Positions 8,139 through 13,891 of a DNA stretch of 20,224 nucleotides are shown here, in pieces. Within the stretch, counting starts at the first letter, position 1. Each line of letters begins with the position of its first letter. Position numbers and translations under genes: made by a program. Under the pieces are notes generated by a model. The model searched no databases and was not told where the DNA came from. It saw only the letters and a list, made by a program, of their open reading frames with translations. Origin of the DNA: Giesbergeria sp. (GTDB taxonomy: Bacteria > Pseudomonadota > Gammaproteobacteria > Burkholderiales > Burkholderiaceae_C); NCBI GenBank assembly GCA_017987055.1, contig JAGNUJ010000018.1:1-20224 (forward strand). Direction: 5' to 3'.

Positions 8139-8723
8139 TCAAATGAGCTGCAAAAACTCGATGATGGCGGGCAGGTGCTGCTCAAAATCGCTCAGCGCGT
8201 GGTCGCCGCCGTCGAGTAGGCGCAATTGCGCGTTGGGATAGCGCGCCACCATGTCGCGCCAGTCCAGCACTTCATCGCCTTTGGCAACCACCGCCAGTTG
8301 CCGCGCGGGTGCGGGCAGGGCGCTGACGTCGAGGGCGCGCAGTTCGTCGATAAAGCGCGGCTCAAAGAAGAAGCGCTCGGCCGGATCGTGCCACGCGGTT
8401 TGCTCGCCGATGTAGCGCTCCAGCGTGTTGGCGGGTTGGGTTGCCGGATTGAGCAGCACGCTGGGGCAGCCAGTTTGCTGCGCCACCCAGCTGGCGTAAT
8501 AACCCCCGAGCGATGAACCAACCACCGCCATGGACGCGTGCGGCCAGTCGGCAATGCCGGCGCTGACCAGTGCCATCGCCTCTTGCGGTGACGGCGGCAA
8601 CTGCGGGCACCACCAGTGCACGCGTGGGTGTTGGCTGGCGACATGCGCCGCCATTTGGCGGGCTTTAGCCGATTGGGGCGAAGAGCGAAAACCGTGCAGG
8701 TAGAGCAAATGGGTGGTGGTCAT
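8139..8723 (-). CDS. YqiA-like alpha/beta-hydrolase (esterase)
   Basis: A 194-aa single-domain alpha/beta hydrolase of the YqiA/YcfP (UPF0227) esterase type. The N-terminus LLYLHGFRSSPQSAKARQM is characteristic. The nucleophile elbow is VGSSLGGYYA (S71), the likely acid is D150 in VVAKGDEVLDW, and the catalytic His is H175 in GGDHALSDFEQHLPAIIEFL. E. coli YqiA hydrolyses short acyl esters; the physiological substrate is unknown. The start at 8723 (MTTTHLLYLHGF) is chosen because the fold begins there; a longer frame to 8870 would run through the divergent rodA start. No Shine-Dalgarno is visible before it. The RNB gene begins 28 bp downstream, so it probably heads that transcription unit. Confidence 0.88.
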   Translation of the reverse strand: MTTTHLLYLHGFRSSPQSAKARQMAAHVASQHPRVHWWCPQLPPSPQEAMALVSAGIADWPHASMAVVGSSLGGYYASWVAQQTGCPSVLLNPATQPANTLERYIGEQTAWHDPAERFFFEPRFIDELRALDVSALPAPARQLAVVAKGDEVLDWRDMVARYPNAQLRLLDGGDHALSDFEQHLPAIIEFLQLI

Positions 8724-8754
8724 AAGGGGGCGGGCGTAACAATTGCTGCACCGC

Positions 8755-8760
8755 GATAAT
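8755..8760 (+). promoter_or_regulatory. Candidate -10 element for rodA (leaderless start)
   Basis: GATAAT matches TATAAT at 5/6 positions and ends 6 nt before the ATG at 8767, so transcription would start at or next to the A of the ATG. No ribosome-binding site is present and no convincing -35 is seen. Confidence 0.4.
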
Positions 8761-8766
8761 TGCGTT

Positions 8767-9939
8767 ATGGGAACTACTTTTGATAAGCCGTCGCTCGCGC
8801 AGCGGATTTTGCCGCTGTTTCGCGGCTTTGATGGCTGGCTAATGGCCATTGTGCTGTTGCTGGCGGGCATTGGGTTGTTGGCGATGTATTCATCGGGCTA
8901 CGACCACGGTACGCGCTTTGCCGATCATGGCCGCAATATGCTGATTGCTTTGGTGCTGCTGTTTGTGGTGGCGCAGATTCCGCCGTCAAAAATCATGGCC
9001 TCTGCGGTGCCGCTGTATGTGTTGGGGGTGGCGCTGCTGCTGGCGGTCGAGCTGTTTGGCATTACCAAAAAGGGCTCTCAGCGCTGGATTGATTTGGGCG
9101 TCACCATCCAACCCAGCGAGCTGCTGAAAATCGCCATGCCCTTGATGTTGGCCTGGTGGTTTCAAAACCGCGAGGGCGTACTCAAACCGCTCGATTTTGT
9201 CGTTGCCGGATTGCTGCTGATGGTGCCCATCGGCTTGATCATGAAGCAGCCTGATTTGGGGACTTCGCTGTTGGTGCTAGCGGCGGGGCTGTCAGTGATC
9301 TTTTTTGCTGGCCTGTCGTGGAAGTTGATCGTGCCGCCGGTACTGCTGGCTACAGTCGGCATTGTGCTGCTGGTGAGCTTTGGCGATTCCTTGTGCGCTG
9401 AAGGGGTGCGCTGGTCGGTGCTGCACGACTACCAGCAGCAGCGCATTTGCACGCTGCTCGATCCCTCACGCGACCCGCTGGGCCGGGGTTTTCACACTAT
9501 CCAAGGGATGATTGCGATTGGCGCTGGGGGGGTGTTTGGTAAAGGCTTTATGGCGGGAACGCAAACCCATTTGGAATTCATTCCCGAGCGCACCACCGAC
9601 TTTATTTTTGCCGCTTTTTCTGAAGAGTTCGGCTTGGTCGGCAACCTGATTCTCATCGTCTGCTTTTTGCTGCTGGTGTGGCGCAGTTTGGCGATTGCCG
9701 TCAATGCAACAACGCGCTTTAGCCGGCTGATGGCCGGGGCGGTGTCGATGATTTTTTTCACCTACGCGTTTGTCAATATGGGCATGGTCAGCGGCATCTT
9801 GCCAGTGGTGGGCGTGCCGCTGCCGTTTGTCAGCTATGGCGGCACGGCGATGGTCACGCTGGGGCTGGCACTGGGGATTTTGATGTCCATCGTGCGCGCC
9901 CAGCGCCCGCCTACCAACCATGCACGCCCAGCGGCGTAA
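8767..9939 (+). CDS. rodA: Peptidoglycan polymerase RodA (SEDS family)
   Basis: RodA is the SEDS-family glycosyltransferase of the elongasome, polymerising lipid II with PBP2 (MrdA) for rod growth. The 390-aa protein is an integral membrane protein with about ten hydrophobic helices. Diagnostic segments: KKGSQRWIDLGVTIQPSEL, PDLGTSLLVLAAG, GRGFHTIQGMIAIGAGGVFGKGF, THLEFIPERTTDFIFAAFSEEFG and GVPLPFVSYGGTAM. These separate RodA from FtsW (no long cytoplasmic N-terminus; EFIPERTTDFIF rather than the division-type sequence). The usual neighbours mreBCD and mrdA are not in the window. An upstream in-frame ATG at 8743 exists, but 8767 is preferred because of the -10-like GATAAT 6 nt before it. tldD follows after 35 bp on the same strand. 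Confidence 0.95.
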   Translation: MGTTFDKPSLAQRILPLFRGFDGWLMAIVLLLAGIGLLAMYSSGYDHGTRFADHGRNMLIALVLLFVVAQIPPSKIMASAVPLYVLGVALLLAVELFGITKKGSQRWIDLGVTIQPSELLKIAMPLMLAWWFQNREGVLKPLDFVVAGLLLMVPIGLIMKQPDLGTSLLVLAAGLSVIFFAGLSWKLIVPPVLLATVGIVLLVSFGDSLCAEGVRWSVLHDYQQQRICTLLDPSRDPLGRGFHTIQGMIAIGAGGVFGKGFMAGTQTHLEFIPERTTDFIFAAFSEEFGLVGNLILIVCFLLLVWRSLAIAVNATTRFSRLMAGAVSMIFFTYAFVNMGMVSGILPVVGVPLPFVSYGGTAMVTLGLALGILMSIVRAQRPPTNHARPAA

Positions 9940-9962
9940 ATGCGCATGAGCGCCCTCGCATC

Positions 9963-9968
9963 TAAAAT
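9963..9968 (+). promoter_or_regulatory. Candidate -10 element for tldD (leaderless start)
   Basis: TAAAAT matches TATAAT at 5/6 positions and ends exactly 6 nt before the tldD ATG at 9975. There is no Shine-Dalgarno. The same arrangement appears before rodA, mpl and the gene at 15476. Confidence 0.45.
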
Positions 9969-9974
9969 GACCGG

Positions 9975-11483
9975 ATGATTTCTCGCACCTCCTCCGGTTC
10001 TCCTTTTGGCGCTTCTTCTGGTGCGCCCCAGCGCGCCCCCACCGCCCGGCGCATCGACATTGCGCGTGCGTTGCTTCTGACTCCTTTTGGTCTGGACGAG
10101 CGCCACTTGGCGCGCGCGCTGGCCGAGATTCGCGCCCACCAAGTCGATGACGCAGACCTGTACTTCCAATACACCCGCAGCGAGGGCTGGAGTTTGGAAG
10201 AGGGCATAGTCAAAACCGGCTCGTTCAGCATCGACCAAGGTGTCGGCGTGCGCGCTGTCAGTGGCGAGAAGACGGCGTTTGCCTACTCCGACGACATCTC
10301 CGAAGCCTCGCTGCGCGACGCGGGGCGCACTGTACGGTCAATTGCGGCTGTAGGCCAATCAGGGCGTGCGAGAGTAGCTACGAAAAAAATAGCAACCAGC
10401 CGTAGTTTGTACGACGGCCTTGACCCGATTGCCACGCTCGACAGCACCGCTAAAGTGGCGCTGCTAGAAAAAGTGGAGCAGCGCGCCCGCGCCAAAGACC
10501 CGCGCGTGGCGCAAGTCATGGCCGGCTTGGCCAGTGAATACGACGTGGTGCTGGTCGCCCGCGCTGACGGCACCTTGGCCGCTGACGTACGCCCGCTGGT
10601 GCGCTTGTCGGTGACGGTGATTGCCGAGCAGGGCGGGCGCCGCGAGGTCGGCTCCGCTGGCGGCGGCGGGCGCTTTGGCTTAGCGTATTTTGACGATGCG
10701 CAAATCAACCAGTACGTCGATGAGGCCGTTAACGCCGCACTGGTCAACTTGGAGGCGCGCCCGGCACCGGCGGGCGTGATGACCGTGGTGCTCGGCCCGG
10801 GCTGGCCCGGCGTGCTGCTGCACGAGGCCGTCGGCCACGGCTTGGAAGGCGACTTCAACCGCAAGGGCTCCAGCGCTTTCAGTGGCCGCATTGGCCAGCG
10901 CGTCGCCGCCAAGGGCGTGACGGTGCTGGACGACGGCACCATTGCCGACCGGCGCGGCTCGCTCAACGTCGATGACGAAGGCCATGCGACCCAGTGCAAT
11001 GTGCTGATTGAGGATGGCATCTTGAAGGGCTATATCCAAGACTCGCTCAACGCCCGCTTGATGGGCGTAGCGCCCACTGGCAACGGTCGGCGCGAGAGCT
11101 ATGCGCACATTCCGATGCCGCGCATGACCAACACCTACATGCTGGGCGGCGACAAAGACCCGCAAGAAATCATCGCCAGCATCAAAAAAGGCCTCTACGC
11201 CACCAATTTTGGCGGCGGTCAGGTGGACATTACTTCGGGCAAATTTGTCTTCTCGGCCAGCGAAGCCTATTGGGTGGAAAACGGCAAAATTTTGTACCCG
11301 GTCAAGGGCGCCACCATTGTCGGCAGCGGCCCCGAGTCGCTCAAAAAAATCAGCATGATTGGCAACGATATGAAGCTCGACAGCGGCGTTGGCGTATGCG
11401 GCAAAGAAGGCCAAAGCGTGCCGGTCGGTGTTGGCCAGCCGACGCTGCGCATCGATGGTTTGACAGTGGGCGGCACCGCCTAA
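9975..11483 (+). CDS. tldD: Metalloprotease TldD
   Basis: TldD is the metal-bearing subunit of the TldD/TldE (PmbA) protease, which in E. coli matures microcin B17 and degrades the CcdA antitoxin. The 502-aa protein carries the zinc motif [12 protein letters not shown] (H283, E284, H288) and C475 in [10 protein letters not shown], and ends in the family's TVGGTA. Strongly conserved blocks include [49 protein letters not shown] and [16 protein letters not shown]. The first ~27 residues are Ser/Gly/Pro/Ala-rich and longer than in E. coli. The ATG at 9975 is kept because no later ATG fits and a -10-like TAAAAT lies 6 nt upstream. Residues about 125-142 ([18 protein letters not shown]) may derive from a degraded repeat. 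The partner tldE/pmbA is not in the window. Confidence 0.95.
   Translation: MISRTSSGSPFGASSGAPQRAPTARRIDIARALLLTPFGLDERHLARALAEIRAHQVDDADLYFQYTRSEGWSLEEGIVKTGSFSIDQGVGVRAVSGEKTAFAYSDDISEASLRDAGRTVRSIAAVGQSGRARVATKKIATSRSLYDGLDPIATLDSTAKVALLEKVEQRARAKDPRVAQVMAGLASEYDVVLVARADGTLAADVRPLVRLSVTVIAEQGGRREVGSAGGGGRFGLAYFDDAQINQYVDEAVNAALVNLEARPAPAGVMTVVLGPGWPGVLLHEAVGHGLEGDFNRKGSSAFSGRIGQRVAAKGVTVLDDGTIADRRGSLNVDDEGHATQCNVLIEDGILKGYIQDSLNARLMGVAPTGNGRRESYAHIPMPRMTNTYMLGGDKDPQEIIASIKKGLYATNFGGGQVDITSGKFVFSASEAYWVENGKILYPVKGATIVGSGPESLKKISMIGNDMKLDSGVGVCGKEGQSVPVGVGQPTLRIDGLTVGGTA
10351..10395. repeat. Possible degenerate repeat copy R3, inside tldD
   Basis: TAGGCCAATCAGGGCGTGCG, followed by AGAGTAGCTACGAAAAAAATAGC, resembles the right half of copy R4 (TGCGCTAGCAGCTATCAAAA) with several mismatches and a shorter middle. 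It falls in a part of TldD that is poorly conserved between species. The similarity is weak and could be chance. Confidence 0.3.
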
Positions 11484-11494
11484 AAGGCACAGCC

Positions 11495-12031
11495 GTGGCG
11501 GCGAGCACCGGATTGCCACTGACGCAGACATGGTTGGGTGGCAATAGCCATTTATGGCTGGACGCGCTGGCCGACGAAGAGCTGCAGCAGTGGCGTGCCA
11601 GTCTCAGCGCACTGGCCGAGCGTGTCGAAGGCGCGATACAAGCGCGCCAGCAAAGCGCTGTGACCGAGCGCACCATCGACGCTGCAGACGCCTTGCTGCG
11701 CGGCGTGCGCCAGCACCAGTTTTTTTTGACTGGACTGGAATCGGCTTGGCACGCCCTGTATTCGTTTGATGCCTACCAACACGCGCAAGAGGAGCTGTCG
11801 GCCACCGTACTCGACTGGCGCCAAGCGCTCGAAGACGACAGCCCGGCCGAAGCCGACTGCTTTCAGCGCCTTCAATTGCTGGCGTGGCGCAGTGTGGGCG
11901 AGGGTATGTTGCTGGTCGATATCTACCAGCACGGCAACGGCCCGCTTAGCGAGGTGCCCCCGCCTGCGCCGGGTTGCTGTAGTGCGGCGTGGCTGTGGCT
12001 GTGGCTGCGCCGTTGGTGGCAGCGCCATTAG
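11495..12031 (+). CDS. Uncharacterised protein with Trp-rich C-terminus
   Basis: A 178-aa protein that I do not recognise. The start is GTG 11495, with AAGG 7 nt upstream and 11 bp after the tldD stop; the open frame extends further back, but only into tldD. Residues ~10-140 look largely alpha-helical and acidic-to-neutral (DALADEELQQWRASLSALAE, then repeated Gln/Ala/Glu-rich helices), followed by WRSVGEGMLLVDIYQHGNGP. After a Pro-rich linker (EVPPPAPGCC) the protein ends in AAWLWLWLRRWWQRH, an amphiphilic Trp/Arg tail partly encoded by a GTGGCT hexamer repeat (11988-12008). There is no signal peptide. The position suggests co-transcription with tldD. Function unknown; it could be a lineage-restricted gene. 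Coding is supported by the tight spacing and by family-like codon bias. Confidence 0.6.
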   Translation: MAASTGLPLTQTWLGGNSHLWLDALADEELQQWRASLSALAERVEGAIQARQQSAVTERTIDAADALLRGVRQHQFFLTGLESAWHALYSFDAYQHAQEELSATVLDWRQALEDDSPAEADCFQRLQLLAWRSVGEGMLLVDIYQHGNGPLSEVPPPAPGCCSAAWLWLWLRRWWQRH

Positions 12032-12080
12032 TGCGCTGTGGGCGGTGTGTTGCAGTGCAGCACCGCTGCGCGCACTGTGC

Positions 12081-12086
12081 TACATT
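12081..12086 (+). promoter_or_regulatory. Candidate extended -10 element before the aroG leader peptide
   Basis: TGC-TACATT (12078-12086) has the TG of an extended -10 and a hexamer matching TATAAT at 4/6 positions. It ends 7 nt before the leader-peptide ATG at 12094, so the leader peptide could be translated from a leaderless or nearly leaderless transcript. No good -35 is seen at 16-18 bp; TTGCAG (12050-12055) is too far away. Confidence 0.3.
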
Positions 12087-12093
12087 GAGCGCC

Positions 12094-12153
12094 ATGTATT
12101 TTTTGCCCAGCGCGTTTTATTTTTGGTTTTACTTCTCGGTCCAAGGCGGATGA
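12094..12153 (+). CDS. Aromatic-rich leader peptide of aroG (attenuator peptide)
   Basis: A 19-codon ORF encoding MYFLPSAFYFWFYFSVQGG, ending in TGA at 12151-12153. Nine of 19 residues are aromatic (5 Phe, 3 Tyr, 1 Trp), and residues 8-14 are an unbroken aromatic run encoded at 12115-12135. It lies 127 bp before the start of the DAHP synthase gene, the entry step of aromatic amino-acid synthesis, and is followed by a terminator hairpin. The layout is that of a ribosome-mediated attenuation leader: scarcity of charged tRNA-Phe, -Tyr or -Trp would stall the ribosome in the run. Only a weak ribosome-binding site (GAG, 12087-12089) precedes the ATG. The function is inferred from composition and position, not from a known homologue. 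Confidence 0.8.
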   Translation: MYFLPSAFYFWFYFSVQGG

Positions 12154-12197
12154 GAGGCAAGAGCGCGCAAGCACCTGATACTTCCCACCCAACCGCC
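12145..12197 (+). promoter_or_regulatory. Possible antiterminator pairing for aroG attenuation
   Basis: GGCGG at 12145-12149, in the last two sense codons of the leader peptide, is complementary to CCGCC at 12193-12197, the left arm of the terminator stem; pairing extends with mismatches through UG and G. A ribosome stalled in the aromatic run (12115-12135) would leave most of GGCGG free, whereas one reaching the stop at 12151 would cover it. This predicts terminator formation when aromatic amino acids are plentiful. The pairing is read by eye; no energies were calculated. Confidence 0.45.
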
Positions 12198-12224
12198 GCT
12201 GCTGCACAAGCCCGGCGGTTTTTT
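12191..12224 (+). terminator. Rho-independent terminator/attenuator upstream of aroG
   Basis: AACCGCCG (12191-12198) pairs perfectly with CGGCGGTT (12213-12220) around a 14-nt loop, followed by a T-run (TTTTTT, 12219-12224) and GTTGTTG. It lies between the leader-peptide stop and the aroG ribosome-binding site. A plain terminator for the preceding gene is possible, but the intervening leader peptide favours attenuation. Confidence 0.8.
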
Positions 12225-12280
12225 GTTGTTGAAGCGTCTGTAGTTGATTTATTCATTTACCCATCGAGAGGAAGCAAACC

Positions 12281-13426
12281 ATGACGGCCCAAGCCACCCC
12301 TGCCAGCGATGTCTGGTACCGAAGCGTCGAGAAAACCAGCCAAGCCGACGACGAACGTATCAAGGACATTACCGTGTTGCCCCCTCCCGAACATCTGATC
12401 CGCTTTTTTCCGATCCGCGCCACTGCGGTCGAGACGCTGGTCACGCAGACGCGCAAAAACATCCACAACATCATGGCCGGCGACGATGACCGCCTGCTGG
12501 TGGTGATTGGCCCGTGCTCCATTCACGACCCGGCGGCGGCGCTGGACTACGCGCGGCGCCTGCAAGCGGCGCGCGCCGAGTACGCCGACACGCTGGAAAT
12601 CGTCATGCGCGTCTACTTTGAAAAGCCGCGCACCACAGTGGGCTGGAAGGGCTTGATCAACGACCCCTACTTGGACGAGAGCTACCGCATTGACGAGGGT
12701 CTGCGCATGGCGCGCCAGTTGCTCATCGACATTAACCGCCTCGGCGTGCCCGCCGGCAGCGAGTTTTTGGACGTGATCTCGCCGCAGTACATTGCCGACC
12801 TGATCAGCTGGGGCGCCATCGGTGCGCGCACCACCGAGAGCCAAGTCCACCGCGAACTGGCCTCGGGCCTGTCGGCGCCGATTGGCTTTAAAAACGGCAC
12901 CGACGGCAACATCCGCATTGCCACCGACGCCATCCAGTCGGCCAGCCGCGGCCACCACTTCTTGTCGGTGCACAAAAACGGCCAAGTGGCGATTGTTGAC
13001 ACCCAAGGCAACCGCGACTGCCATGTCATCTTGCGCGGCGGCAAAGCGCCCAACTACGACGCCGCCAGCGTTGCTGCTGCCTGCCAAGACTTGGCGGCTG
13101 CGCAATTGCCGGCGACGTTGATGGTCGACTGCAGCCACGCCAACAGCAGCAAACAGCACCAAAAGCAGCAAGAAGTGGCGCGCGATGTTGCCGCGCAAAT
13201 TGCCGGCGGCTCGCGCAGCGTGTTTGGTTTGATGATTGAGAGCAACATCGTTGCTGGCACACAAAAATTCACCCCCGGCAAAGACCAGCCCAGCAGCCTC
13301 GAATACGGCAAAAGCATCACCGACGCCTGCTTGGGTTGGCAAGACTCGCTGCAGACCTTGGACGAGCTGGCCGCCGCAGTGCAAGCGCGCCGCACGCTGG
13401 ATAAAGACGCAGCAAGTTCGGTGTAA
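12281..13426 (+). CDS. aroG: 3-deoxy-7-phosphoheptulonate (DAHP) synthase, class I
   Basis: It condenses phosphoenolpyruvate with erythrose 4-phosphate to DAHP, the committed step of the shikimate pathway. The 381-aa protein is a class I (AroF/AroG/AroH-type) enzyme. Metal ligands are C79 in GPCSIHD, H286 in DCSHANSSK, E320 in MIESN and D348 in KSITDACLGW; active-site R110 and K115 are in MRVYFEKPRTT. The block GAIGARTTESQVHRELASGLSAPIGFKNGTDG is nearly invariant in the family. The region equivalent to the allosteric site of E. coli AroG is conserved, including P157 (E. coli P150 lies in the same GxPAxxEFLD context), so feedback inhibition is likely, but by which amino acid cannot be read. 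The ribosome-binding site GAGAGGAAG lies 6 nt before the ATG. Transcription is probably governed by the upstream leader-peptide attenuator. Confidence 0.95.
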   Translation: MTAQATPASDVWYRSVEKTSQADDERIKDITVLPPPEHLIRFFPIRATAVETLVTQTRKNIHNIMAGDDDRLLVVIGPCSIHDPAAALDYARRLQAARAEYADTLEIVMRVYFEKPRTTVGWKGLINDPYLDESYRIDEGLRMARQLLIDINRLGVPAGSEFLDVISPQYIADLISWGAIGARTTESQVHRELASGLSAPIGFKNGTDGNIRIATDAIQSASRGHHFLSVHKNGQVAIVDTQGNRDCHVILRGGKAPNYDAASVAAACQDLAAAQLPATLMVDCSHANSSKQHQKQQEVARDVAAQIAGGSRSVFGLMIESNIVAGTQKFTPGKDQPSSLEYGKSITDACLGWQDSLQTLDELAAAVQARRTLDKDAASSV

Positions 13427-13465
13427 GCTCGCGCGTTGTTTCTCCACACTCCTTGAAAGGCCATC

Positions 13466-13777
13466 ATGCGCAGCGAAGTCTCTGTCTCCTTGTCCCTGAA
13501 CGAAGAATTCAAGTTTGATCTCCAAGACCAAGCCCCGATGACCAACGAAGAAGGCCGCCGTTGGTTGGAAGACCAGTTCATCAGCTTGGAGTGCGAGCCT
13601 TTGCGCGCTAGCGGCAAAGTGCTGTCAGCCGACAAAGTGCTGACGGTGGCACACGCTGGCGGTAAGCGCCTGTTGGCTGATCCAGAGTGGTCGATGGCAT
13701 TTGCCCGCGCTACCAAGGCAGCGCTTGGCAAGCCGGTGGTGCGCGTCGATTTGATGTCGATGGCCGTGAGCTATTAA
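13466..13777 (+). CDS. Small conserved hypothetical protein downstream of aroG
   Basis: A 103-aa soluble protein of unknown function, starting 39 bp after aroG with AAAGG 6 nt before the ATG. The N-terminal half is acidic (LNEEFKFDLQDQAPMTNEEGRRWLEDQFISLECEP). The C-terminal half is more basic and hydrophobic (GGKRLLADPEWSMAFARATKAALGKPVVRVDLMSMAVSY). There is no signal peptide, membrane helix or recognisable catalytic motif. It lies between aroG and the bidirectional terminator at 13841-13878, so it probably shares the aroG transcript; whether it relates to aromatic metabolism is unknown. The good ribosome-binding site, tight spacing and terminator position support it as a real gene. Confidence 0.75.
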   Translation: MRSEVSVSLSLNEEFKFDLQDQAPMTNEEGRRWLEDQFISLECEPLRASGKVLSADKVLTVAHAGGKRLLADPEWSMAFARATKAALGKPVVRVDLMSMAVSY

Positions 13778-13787
13778 CCGAGAAAAG

Positions 13788-13840
13788 TAGCCAAAAGTGG
13801 CTCTAGCCCAATAGATACCTGCGCTAGCAGCTATCAAAAT
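13788..13840 (-). repeat. Interspersed repeat copy R4
   Basis: On the minus strand it reads GATAGCTGCTAGCGCAGGTA, followed by TCTATTGGGCTAGAGCCACTTTTGGCTA. It lies between the stop of the small gene after aroG and the bidirectional terminator. Confidence 0.8.
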
Positions 13841-13878
13841 AACAAAAAAGGATCGGTAGTTACCGATCCTTTTTTGTT
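13841..13878. terminator. Bidirectional terminator between the aroG unit and mpl
   Basis: GGATCGGT (13850-13857), loop AGTT, ACCGATCC (13862-13869), flanked by a seven-base A-run (13843-13849) on the left and six Ts (13870-13875) on the right. The near-perfect dyad works on both strands and serves the two convergent units. Confidence 0.92.
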
Positions 13879-13891
13879 GGGGGCGGTCGGT

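Noticed and set aside
8139..8870. Longer version of the esterase starting at 8870
   Set aside because: The extra 49 residues read through the divergent rodA start and are unlike YqiA proteins, which begin with the LLYLHGF strand.
11270..11494. Upstream extension of the unknown gene into tldD
   Set aside because: It is only an open alternative frame of the conserved tldD 3' end; GTG 11495 with AAGG upstream is the natural start.
12032..12093. A riboswitch or T-box in place of attenuation before aroG
   Set aside because: Only about 60 nt precede the leader ORF and no T-box sequence or aptamer-like structure is seen; the in-frame aromatic run explains the region better.
12257..13531. Long open frame (424 aa) antisense to aroG
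   Set aside because: It is the mirror of a strongly conserved gene in G+C-rich DNA; the translation is low-complexity (Val/Ala/Arg/Gln/His) and matches no family, and it runs over the aroG ribosome-binding site.
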